Virus record (IMG/VR): IMGVR_UViG_3300029448_000040
Span: 36,868-58,137 of that record
Origin: a virus
Length of the DNA stretch: 21,270 bases
Reading direction: 5' to 3' (one strand)
This document shows, piece after piece, positions 15,239 to 21,270 of this stretch. The notes beneath the pieces were generated by a model that saw only the letters and a program-made list of their open reading frames with translations, was not told where the DNA came from and made no database searches. Every line of letters starts with the position of its first letter. The stretch's first letter is position 1. The position numbers were made by a program, and so were the translations under genes.

Positions 15239-16243
15239 TTACACCTGTGTCCCAGAAGTTGCATCTTTTGCTTCAGTCAAATTACCAACATCTGTTATTG
15301 GCGTTTCGGCAGAAAATGGGAACCTTTCAATTGTGTTTACGAATGGTGGGTTATTACCACCGTTTGTATACCCATCTGTAGTAGATGAAGACCCAGATAA
15401 TCCATTTTTATCTTCTGATAAATCACCAACAAAAGTACCATCAATATCATTAGCAAATGAATATTTTTCAATCGCACTAATTCTTGGTGGCGGTACTCTA
15501 CCACCACTCACATATCCAGCAACTGTAGACGATTGACCCGCAGGATTTGTTCTACTAATCGCTAATGATGCTGTTGCTGTCGTTGATGTATCTGAAGCAA
15601 ATGGGAATTTTTCAATACTAGATTGTAGTGGGTCTGCGGAAGAACCACTAATACCACCCGCAACATAACCATTTGTTGCAGATGTTCCTCCAGCAGAACC
15701 ACCTTTTGCTGTAGTCATGTTAGCAACTAAACTTGTACCCACATCAGTAGCAAATGGAAACTTTTGTATATCGTCAGTTCTAGTTACAGGTACACTAATT
15801 CCACCACCTGATTGATATCCATCTGTGGTTGAGGACTGACCAGTTGTTTCAAATACATTGACATCCAAATCACCAATATTTGTTGCAGTGCCACCAGAAA
15901 TTGCAAAAGGAAACTTATCATTCACGATTGAAAGACCGGGACCTAGATATCCTCCAGATGCATATCCATTAGTTGCACTTGCATTACCTTCTTGTCCGGG
16001 TCCTCGTGCCTGAGACAAGTCCCCCACATCAGTGGCATTTGTATCTGACGAAAATGGATAACTTTCTATTTTTGTAGAGGCAGAAGGTGTCGCTCCACCA
16101 CTCACAAATCCTGATGTCTCACCTTGAAAATGAGAACCCGTGTCCTCAAACACCAACTGATTATTGACCGTCAACCCATTGAAAGTCGCAGAGAAGGTGT
16201 TGCTCGTGAAGATGTTGGTGTTGCCTACGGTGAAACCTGCCAT
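15239..16243 (-). CDS. Six-bladed Kelch-like repeat protein (propeller paralogue 5), divergent
   Basis: This 334-residue protein has an anchor in residues 1-44 (MAGFTVGNTNIFTSNTFSAT...) and six repeats. It is one of the two most divergent family members. The core becomes IESYPFSSDTNATDVG, IQKFPFATDVGTSLVA, IEKFPFASDTSTTATA and IERFPFSAETPITDVG. Blade 2 has the AISGGTA variant that also occurs in the gene at 17278-18306. The anchor resembles that of the 17278-18306 protein (VNGNTFIDNTGSAIFNANT), which suggests attachment to the same partner. The start at 16243 has AAAGGTA and overlaps the preceding stop (TAATG). Function as an adhesin is inferred. Confidence 0.74.
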   Translation of the reverse strand: MAGFTVGNTNIFTSNTFSATFNGLTVNNQLVFEDTGSHFQGETSGFVSGGATPSASTKIESYPFSSDTNATDVGDLSQARGPGQEGNASATNGYASGGYLGPGLSIVNDKFPFAISGGTATNIGDLDVNVFETTGQSSTTDGYQSGGGISVPVTRTDDIQKFPFATDVGTSLVANMTTAKGGSAGGTSATNGYVAGGISGSSADPLQSSIEKFPFASDTSTTATASLAISRTNPAGQSSTVAGYVSGGRVPPPRISAIEKYSFANDIDGTFVGDLSEDKNGLSGSSSTTDGYTNGGNNPPFVNTIERFPFSAETPITDVGNLTEAKDATSGTQV

Positions 16244-17274
16244 TACCTTTGACTCCCCTCTTCAGAACCCCTTGTTCTGGCAGCAACTAAATCACCGACT
16301 TCAGATGCATTTTCACTATCAGAAGCATAAGGAAATCTTTCAATTGAACTAATTGCACTTGGATTTTTACCTCCGGCAACAAAACCGTGGGTTGTGGAAG
16401 ATACACCATATGCTTGGTCTCGTCCATTGTTCAGTGAACCTACATTTGACGAATTTCCATCAGTAACAAAAGAAAACTTTTGATTGATGGTGTTGTAAGT
16501 CCCTGCCGGATGACTTCCACCTGTTGCCGCATACCCATGCGTTTCTGAAGATATTGATGCCGGACCTTTTACTGCTGTTCCTAAATCACCGACATCTCCA
16601 CCATCTCCTATATCATTTACAAAAGAAAAACTTTCTATGACATTGGTGACTGCGGTTGATGGAGAAGTAACTAATGCCCCAGACATATATCCTTTAGTAT
16701 CAGAAGAATGTCCACCATGCCTGTATCTACCTGGTGATGTCGTGTCGCCTGTTTTTACTGAGTTTGTATCAGATGCAAATGGAAATCTATCTATTTGTTG
16801 AGTAAACGATGGACCTAGATTACCTGACGCAGAATATCCATACGAATTCAGTAAAGAGGAATGACCACTTGGACCTTCTTTTGCTTGACTGATATCACCG
16901 ACATCAGATGCTCCAGCATCTGTAGCGAACGGAAACTTATCTATAACATTACTATCGGTAGGTCCGTCAGGTTGAAATCCTGCTGCTGTATATCCATGTG
17001 ACTGCGACGACTGCATTGAGTGATCAATTTTCAATTGTGTCAAAACACCGACTTCAGTTGCATTGGTAGAAGAGGCAAATGGAAACTTTTGGATTGATGC
17101 TCTTGGTACAGTATCACCGCCAGCAATATACCCACTAATCGTCCCTTGGAACCGAAACTCCACCGATGGGTCTTCGGGCATCACAAGATACGCACCACCT
17201 GTAAATGTGGTGTTCGCAAAACGACCCCGTAGGTCATCGGTAATTACGATTGTGTTTGCGACTTTCAATGACAT
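16243..17274 (-). CDS. Six-bladed Kelch-like repeat protein (propeller paralogue 4), divergent
   Basis: This 343-residue protein has an anchor in residues 1-47 (MSLKVANTIVITDDLRGRFA...) and six repeats. The diglycine is often lost: blade 2 has TAAG, blade 3 SASG, blade 4 MSGA and blade 5 AATGG. Blade 3 has an extra residue pair before GY, and blade 4 carries the insertion VNDIGDGGDVG. The N-terminal FQGTIS before blade 1 is identical to that of the 18779-20158 protein. The protein ends in an unusual charged stretch (RTRGSEEGSQR) in place of the usual GQQ ending, so ring closure may differ. The start at 17274 has AGGACT, three bases after the previous stop. Confidence 0.74.
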   Translation of the reverse strand: MSLKVANTIVITDDLRGRFANTTFTGGAYLVMPEDPSVEFRFQGTISGYIAGGDTVPRASIQKFPFASSTNATEVGVLTQLKIDHSMQSSQSHGYTAAGFQPDGPTDSNVIDKFPFATDAGASDVGDISQAKEGPSGHSSLLNSYGYSASGNLGPSFTQQIDRFPFASDTNSVKTGDTTSPGRYRHGGHSSDTKGYMSGALVTSPSTAVTNVIESFSFVNDIGDGGDVGDLGTAVKGPASISSETHGYAATGGSHPAGTYNTINQKFSFVTDGNSSNVGSLNNGRDQAYGVSSTTHGFVAGGKNPSAISSIERFPYASDSENASEVGDLVAARTRGSEEGSQR

Positions 17275-17277
17275 ATC

Positions 17278-18306
17278 TTAGTCCTGTTGTCCCGCACCTT
17301 GACTTCGTGCTACAGTCAAACTACCTACATCTGATGCGTTAGTGTCGGTTGCGAATGGATACTTTTGTATCATTCCCATTTGATTAGGTGCGGAATACCC
17401 ACCCGTCACATAACCGTGTTCTCTAGAATTCTGACCAGATGAATTGTTTAGAGTATCAACTAGGTTCCCCACATCTGTGGCATTCGTATCAGATGCAAAT
17501 GGAAACTTATCAATTGTATCGGTTTCTGCGGGTCCCGCATCACCACCTGACGCATAACCATTATTTTTAGATGACTGCCCAGAAACAGAACTTCTTGCTT
17601 GAGATAAGTCTGCTATGTCAGTTGCATTAGTATCAGATGCGAATGGAAACTTATCAATAACATTCAATGCTCCTGGCGCACTACCACCCGATACATAACC
17701 ATCATTTTCAGATGAATGTCCTGCAACACTAGTTTTGACTGCGGTCAGATCACCGACATCTGAAGCAGTTCCGCTACTAATGGCAAATGGAAACTTATCA
17801 ATAGTGTTTACACGACCCGGTGGAGGTGACTCTCCCCCTGATGTATATCCATCTGTTGACGATGACTGCCCCGATCCACCTCTCCTTTCTAAAGAAATAT
17901 CAGCAACATCAGTTGCATTTGACGTAGAAGAAAATGAAAATTTATCAATAACGTTTAGAGTTGACGGGGTTACTGGTGCATACAAACCACCAGTGACAAA
18001 TCCATCAGTATCTGACGACTGACCCGCAACTAATCGTTTTGCTGATGTTAGATTGCTGTGGTCTACCGCAGTGAGTTCGTTTGCGAATGGAAACTTGTCA
18101 ATGACATTCGTTTCTACAGGAGGTGAACTTCCGTCATTACCACCCGCAGTAAATCCGGCAACAGTGCCTTGCATCGGAGAGGTTGACTCTCGTGACACAA
18201 AGGGTGTTAATTGCACCGAAAAGTTATTGGCAACAATGGTGTTTGCGTTAAATATCGCACTACCTGTATTGTCAATAAAGGTGTTGCCGTTAACTTGAAA
18301 TCCCAC
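17278..18306 (-). CDS. Six-bladed Kelch-like repeat protein (propeller paralogue 3), GTG start
   Basis: This 342-residue protein starts at GTG (18306) with a good GGGAGAC ribosome-binding site that lies inside the last codons of the S74 gene. The anchor is residues 1-50 (MGFQVNGNTFIDNTGSAIFN...), ending MQGTVA, and six repeats follow. Blades 4-6 keep the family core closely (IDKFPFASDTNATDVG). Blade 1 has an aberrant ANELTAVDHSNL, and blade 3 the AISSGTA variant shared with the 15239-16243 protein. The end GAGQQD matches the GQQ endings of other members. It lies three bases behind the chaperone gene, so the two are co-transcribed and probably co-translated. Confidence 0.76.
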   Translation of the reverse strand: MGFQVNGNTFIDNTGSAIFNANTIVANNFSVQLTPFVSRESTSPMQGTVAGFTAGGNDGSSPPVETNVIDKFPFANELTAVDHSNLTSAKRLVAGQSSDTDGFVTGGLYAPVTPSTLNVIDKFSFSSTSNATDVADISLERRGGSGQSSSTDGYTSGGESPPPGRVNTIDKFPFAISSGTASDVGDLTAVKTSVAGHSSENDGYVSGGSAPGALNVIDKFPFASDTNATDIADLSQARSSVSGQSSKNNGYASGGDAGPAETDTIDKFPFASDTNATDVGNLVDTLNNSSGQNSREHGYVTGGYSAPNQMGMIQKYPFATDTNASDVGSLTVARSQGAGQQD

Positions 18307-18309
18307 GGG

Positions 18310-18738
18310 TTAGTCTCCCGCTAACTCAAGTGCTTCCACTCGTCTTTGAAGTTCTTTGTTTGCCTCAACCAAATAGGCAATCAATCCCAAGTATTTGAGA
18401 TACTTGACATCCTTGGTTTCGTCATGCTCAACCAACTCTGGTACAATCTTTTCAACCTCTTGTGCGATTAGACCGTATGCCCTTTCGCCATTCTCAATCC
18501 AATCAAAGGATACACCTTGGAGTTGGTTGATGACTGTGGTTGCGTCTGTCAATGCCTGAACATTCTGCTTGAGACGAACATCAGAAGTTGAGTTGAAGTC
18601 AACTGCGTTGATTTGCCCACCAGAAGTCACCGTGATATTGTTCGCAGTGACAATCATATTCGCAGTGCCAGACGGTGAGAATTCCATATTCTCGTTTGCT
18701 TGGGTGCTCGTGAAATTTTTTACAGCGATTGTGCTCAT
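18310..18738 (-). CDS. Small fibre-like protein with S74 intramolecular chaperone (endosialidase-type autoprotease)
   Basis: This 142-residue protein has a short N-terminal part (1-50) resembling the beta-rich anchors of the neighbours (SPSGTANMIVTANNITVTSG). From residue 52 it has an S74 domain. The marks are SDVRLKQNV, with the Ser52 and Lys57 expected for self-cleavage, then FDWIENGERAYGLIAQEVEKIVPELV, then KYLGLIAYLVEANKELQRRVEAL, the C-terminal trimer helix. S74 domains fold and trimerise the fibre to which they are fused, then cut themselves off. Here the mature product would be only about 51 residues, which is very short. It lies among the propeller genes and may chaperone a mini-fibre or act in trans. 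A GAGGTC ribosome-binding site precedes the ATG. Confidence 0.88.
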   Translation of the reverse strand: MSTIAVKNFTSTQANENMEFSPSGTANMIVTANNITVTSGGQINAVDFNSTSDVRLKQNVQALTDATTVINQLQGVSFDWIENGERAYGLIAQEVEKIVPELVEHDETKDVKYLKYLGLIAYLVEANKELQRRVEALELAGD

Positions 18739-18763
18739 CGTTGACCTCGTGAATTCTTCCTAC

Positions 18764-18770
18764 TATTTAG
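18764..18770 (-). promoter_or_regulatory. Possible late promoter of the S74 gene
   Basis: CTAAATA lies on the minus strand (18770 to 18764) in the 40-base gap between propeller paralogue 2 and the S74 gene, about 26 bases before the ATG. It matches seven of the eight late-box positions less the first base and has a C in place of T or A. It is the same variant as that ahead of the portal gene. Confidence 0.45.
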
Positions 18771-18778
18771 CATTCTTT

Positions 18779-20158
18779 TTAGTGTTGTTGACCCGCACCT
18801 TGATCTCTTGCTTGTGTCAAGTCACCTACATCTGTTGCATTTGTATCTGTCGCAAATGGAAACTTATCTATCGTAACCACAGTTGGGGGTGCGTTACCAC
18901 CCGATGTATAACCGTTCACAGTTGATGATTGACCTGCATTATTTCTTCTTGATTGCGTTAGATTACCAACATCTGTTGCGTTTGTATCAGTAGCAAATGG
19001 GAATTTATCAATAGTATTCAGTGCGCCTGGAGAATAACCACCAGAAGTATATCCGAATTCAGTGGACGATTGCCCTGCTGCTTGAGTTCTTGCTTGTGTC
19101 AAATTGCCAACATCTGTAGCATTCGTGTCGGTCGCAAATGGAAATTTATCTATAATATTTTGTGTTGTTGGAGGTGGCGAATTATATCCACCCGATGTAT
19201 ATCCGTGTGTGGTTGATGATTGTCCTGTGGCAAATACTGAAACTCTAGATAAATTAGCAATATCAGTTGCATTTGTGTCTGTAGAAAATGGATATTTATC
19301 AATTGTATTAAACTGACTAACGGGGTCATTACCGCCAGATACATATCCATTTTCAGTAGACGATTGTCCTGCAACAAATCGTCTTGCTTGTGATAAATTA
19401 CCAACATCCACGGCATTAGCATCTACTGCGAATGGAAATTTATCAATAACATCTGCACCTGGAGCATAACCACCTGAAGTATACCCACTAATTTCTGAAG
19501 ACTGCCCCGATGCTGCTCCTCTTCCTGCGGTGAGATCACCAACATCTGTCGCATTAGCATCTGAAGCAAAAGGATACTTATCTATCGTATTTCTACCAGG
19601 TGCACCACCACTCGTATATCCACTAATAGTTCCTTGGAATTTTGGAAGTGTGGTCTCTTGTTGCTTGCTCACCCAACCCGTGCCAGTATAGAACAACTTC
19701 ACACTCTCACGGTCTGTTGTCAGAGTCAGTTTCCGCACACCCCCATCAATCGTTTGAGTGGATGTACCGTTGGCAATAAAGATGTTGTTAGACGAACAGA
19801 ACCCTTCGTTGTCAATGACTTGAATGGTGTCACCGACATTCGCAGAAGCAGGGAGTGTCAGTGTCAAATCTGACTGACCACGAGTGTTCGCAAAGTAGTT
19901 CCGATTGATTGTGAGTGTGGTGTTGGAGTTGACAATATCCCACTTGTGAAGTCCTTGAACCGCACCTTCCAATTTAGTCGCACCACCAAATTTGAGTGAA
20001 CTACCCCCTTGACTGACAGTCAACAACGAACCATCAGACACCACGACATTACCCGATACATCAGGGAGCAACTGATATCGTGTAGAGTTGGTATTGGGTG
20101 CTGTGATTTTGACTTCACCAATACCAGAGTCGTTTGGTTTGACGATAAGTTTACTCAT
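18779..20158 (-). CDS. Tail-fibre-like N-terminal domain fused to a six-bladed Kelch-like propeller (paralogue 2)
   Basis: This is the longest complete family member, at 459 residues. Residues 1-178 form a larger anchor than in the others. They include the LTLTLPASANVGDTIQVIDNEG stretch (98-119) and the LTTDRESVKLFYTGTGWVS stretch (146-164), a module often found in phage tail fibres, where it forms a small beta domain. FQGTIS (174-179) leads into six highly regular repeats; blades 4, 5 and 6 each contain the identical IDKFPFATDTNATDVG. The end is GAGQQH. The ATG at 20158 overlaps the preceding stop (ATGA), with AGGTAAT upstream. The tail-fibre module strengthens the adhesin interpretation for the family. 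Confidence 0.8.
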   Translation of the reverse strand: MSKLIVKPNDSGIGEVKITAPNTNSTRYQLLPDVSGNVVVSDGSLLTVSQGGSSLKFGGATKLEGAVQGLHKWDIVNSNTTLTINRNYFANTRGQSDLTLTLPASANVGDTIQVIDNEGFCSSNNIFIANGTSTQTIDGGVRKLTLTTDRESVKLFYTGTGWVSKQQETTLPKFQGTISGYTSGGAPGRNTIDKYPFASDANATDVGDLTAGRGAASGQSSEISGYTSGGYAPGADVIDKFPFAVDANAVDVGNLSQARRFVAGQSSTENGYVSGGNDPVSQFNTIDKYPFSTDTNATDIANLSRVSVFATGQSSTTHGYTSGGYNSPPPTTQNIIDKFPFATDTNATDVGNLTQARTQAAGQSSTEFGYTSGGYSPGALNTIDKFPFATDTNATDVGNLTQSRRNNAGQSSTVNGYTSGGNAPPTVVTIDKFPFATDTNATDVGDLTQARDQGAGQQH

Positions 20159-21270
20159 ACTTGATTACCTGACACAAATTTTCTTGTTCCACTAAGATTA
20201 CCAACATCGGTGGCATTAGCATCTGAAGCAAATGGAAACTTGTCAATCACATCTATATCTCCAGGATTTTGCCCACCACTAGAATAACCATTAGAGATTG
20301 ATGAATGTCCCGCATTATTGTATCGTGTTCCAGTTAGGTCTCCAATATCAGTAGCATTAGCATCAGTAGCAAAGGGAAACTTATCGATAATATTTGTAAA
20401 TGGGGGAGCATCTCCACCAGCAGTATATCCAGAAACTGAAGATGAGCAACCACCGCCATTTTGTCTATTACCACTCAAGTCGGCAATATCTGTTGAATTA
20501 GTATCTGTGGCAAATGGAAACTTTTCAATTTTGTTTCCTACTGCGGGTCTTGGACCTCCTCCGCAAGCATATCCATTTACGGTGGATGATTGTCCCATTG
20601 TACCATACCGACCTGATGTCAAATTACCAACATCAGTCGCATTCGTGTCAACAGAAAACGGAAACTTATCAATAGTATCCAAATATCCACCCGCAGGGGG
20701 AGGGGTATATCCACCAGTGGCATATCCACTAACTTCAGATGATTGCCCCGATGGTCCTTGTCTTCCTATTGTCAAATCACCAACATCTGTTGCATTTGTA
20801 TCAACAGCAAATGGAAACTTATCAATATTTACCGACCGTAAAGTTGGTGGTGGTGACTCACCACTATAACCACCTGAAGTGTATCCCGAAACAAGAGAAG
20901 ATTGACCTGCCGCTTGTTGTCTACCTTGAGACAAATCTCCTATATCAGTAGCATTTGTATCCACCGCAAATGGAAATTTGTCAATAGTTGTTTGTCTGCC
21001 CGTAGTATACCCAAAACTCTCACCCTGTGCCTGTGTACCAAAGAACCGACCTTCTGTCTTTTGCTCTCGTGACACAAACCCAATATCGCCAGACACATAC
21101 ACCAACTCCACACCGTCTCTGTCAGTGCTAATCACCACATTACGGTCAAACCCATCAATCTTGTTGCCGTTGCGTGAAATCGTCACCACATTTGCAGACG
21201 CATGTCCTTCGTTGTCAAACACCCGAATCGTGTCGCCAATGTTTGCGGTTGCGGGTAGAGTGAGTGTCAG
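20155..21270 (-). CDS. Tail-fibre-like/Kelch-like propeller protein (paralogue 1), 5' end outside the window
   Basis: The reading frame stays open to the right edge. A GTG at 21222 could be taken as start, but the 16 codons upstream read LTLTLPATANIGDTIR, nearly identical to residues 98-113 of the next paralogue, so the true start lies beyond 21270. The visible part has the tail-fibre module (RVFDNEG, then ISTDRDGVELVYV), a QGESF linker and six repeats (from 21012). Blade 1 is short (GYTTGRQTTIDKFPFA), and blade 2 has a long SGESPPPTLRSVN loop. Two cysteines occur in blade 4 (GYACGG and GGGCSSS). The end is SGNQV. The stop overlaps the start of the next gene. Confidence 0.8.
   Translation of the reverse strand: MTLTLPATANIGDTIRVFDNEGHASANVVTISRNGNKIDGFDRNVVISTDRDGVELVYVSGDIGFVSREQKTEGRFFGTQAQGESFGYTTGRQTTIDKFPFAVDTNATDIGDLSQGRQQAAGQSSLVSGYTSGGYSGESPPPTLRSVNIDKFPFAVDTNATDVGDLTIGRQGPSGQSSEVSGYATGGYTPPPAGGYLDTIDKFPFSVDTNATDVGNLTSGRYGTMGQSSTVNGYACGGGPRPAVGNKIEKFPFATDTNSTDIADLSGNRQNGGGCSSSVSGYTAGGDAPPFTNIIDKFPFATDANATDIGDLTGTRYNNAGHSSISNGYSSGGQNPGDIDVIDKFPFASDANATDVGNLSGTRKFVSGNQV

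Larger units (their letters stand above)
14238..21012 (-). repeat. Kelch-like repeat arrays of the six right-hand propeller genes
   Basis: Thirty-six blade-coding units of about 125-160 bases lie in six genes (arrays at 14238-15095, 15242-16111, 16246-17133, 17281-18156, 18782-19621 and 20158-21012), interrupted only by gene ends, anchors and the S74 gene. The plus-strand 20-mer gcaaatggaaacttatcaat occurs exactly at 17495, 17783 and 20807, and with one or two changes in many other units. Confidence 0.85.

Noticed and set aside
20318-20869. Long plus-strand open frame (183 codons) opposite a propeller gene
   Set aside because: It is the complement of the repeat array; its own repeats mirror those of the minus-strand gene. 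It has no ribosome-binding site or promoter, and all other genes are on the minus strand.
7435-21060. CRISPR-like or satellite repeat array
   Set aside because: Units of about 125-160 bases are in frame, protein-coding and divergent at third codon positions, with no short identical repeats and unique spacers.
21220-21222. GTG as start of the right-most propeller gene
   Set aside because: The frame upstream matches the paralogue's LTLTLPA...GDTI stretch, so the gene continues past the window edge.
1-21270. tRNA genes, introns, inteins, homing endonucleases, photosynthesis or other host-derived metabolic genes
   Set aside because: None was recognised on either strand; the gene 17 and gene 18 frames are uninterrupted.

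Overview
The window is a stretch of a T4-like myovirus genome, most likely from a marine phage. All genes lie on the minus strand, so transcription runs from the right edge to the left. The left third holds the canonical T4 late virion order 13-14-15-16-17-18-19-20 (two neck proteins, tail terminator/sheath stabiliser, small and large terminase, sheath, tube, portal). Perfect T4-type late boxes (TATAAATA on the minus strand) lie directly ahead of genes 13, 18, 19 and a 110-residue gene of unknown function. No tRNA, CRISPR array, IS element or integrase is visible. The host cannot be named from this window: there are no photosynthesis genes, and cyanobacteria, SAR11 and other marine hosts all remain possible.

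Layout in transcription order. (1) 21270-14235: six of the eight paralogous genes whose products consist of exactly six Kelch-like repeats of about 42-53 residues (hallmarks GYxSGG, then IDKFPFATDTNATDVGDLTQAR-like, then AGQSS). A small S74-type intramolecular-chaperone gene sits in the middle. (2) 14233-9975: a cassette headed by a textbook sigma-70 promoter (TTGACA, 17 bp, TATAAT). It encodes a sulfotransferase, three 2-oxoglutarate/Fe(II)-oxygenase-type proteins (four double-stranded beta-helix domains in all, because one is a tandem fusion) and a helical protein. All five genes overlap head to tail. (3) 9973-7435: a late promoter, two small unknown genes and the last two propeller genes. 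(4) 7416-1: the neck-terminase-tail-portal module.

How the parts may work together. The propeller proteins share a beta-propeller body but differ in their N-termini. They look like a family of tail-fibre or virion-surface adhesins carried on different anchors. The oxygenase/sulfotransferase cassette sits between two groups of propeller genes but has a host-type promoter. It may therefore act early on host glycans or proteins, or it may modify the adhesins or other virion proteins (inference). Two regulatory elements stand out. Ahead of gene 13, an 11-bp hairpin covers the ribosome-binding site and carries the late promoter in its loop. Ahead of the portal gene, an intrinsic terminator has a late-promoter-like box in its loop. 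In both, a transcript reading in from upstream forms the hairpin, while one started at the late box cannot.
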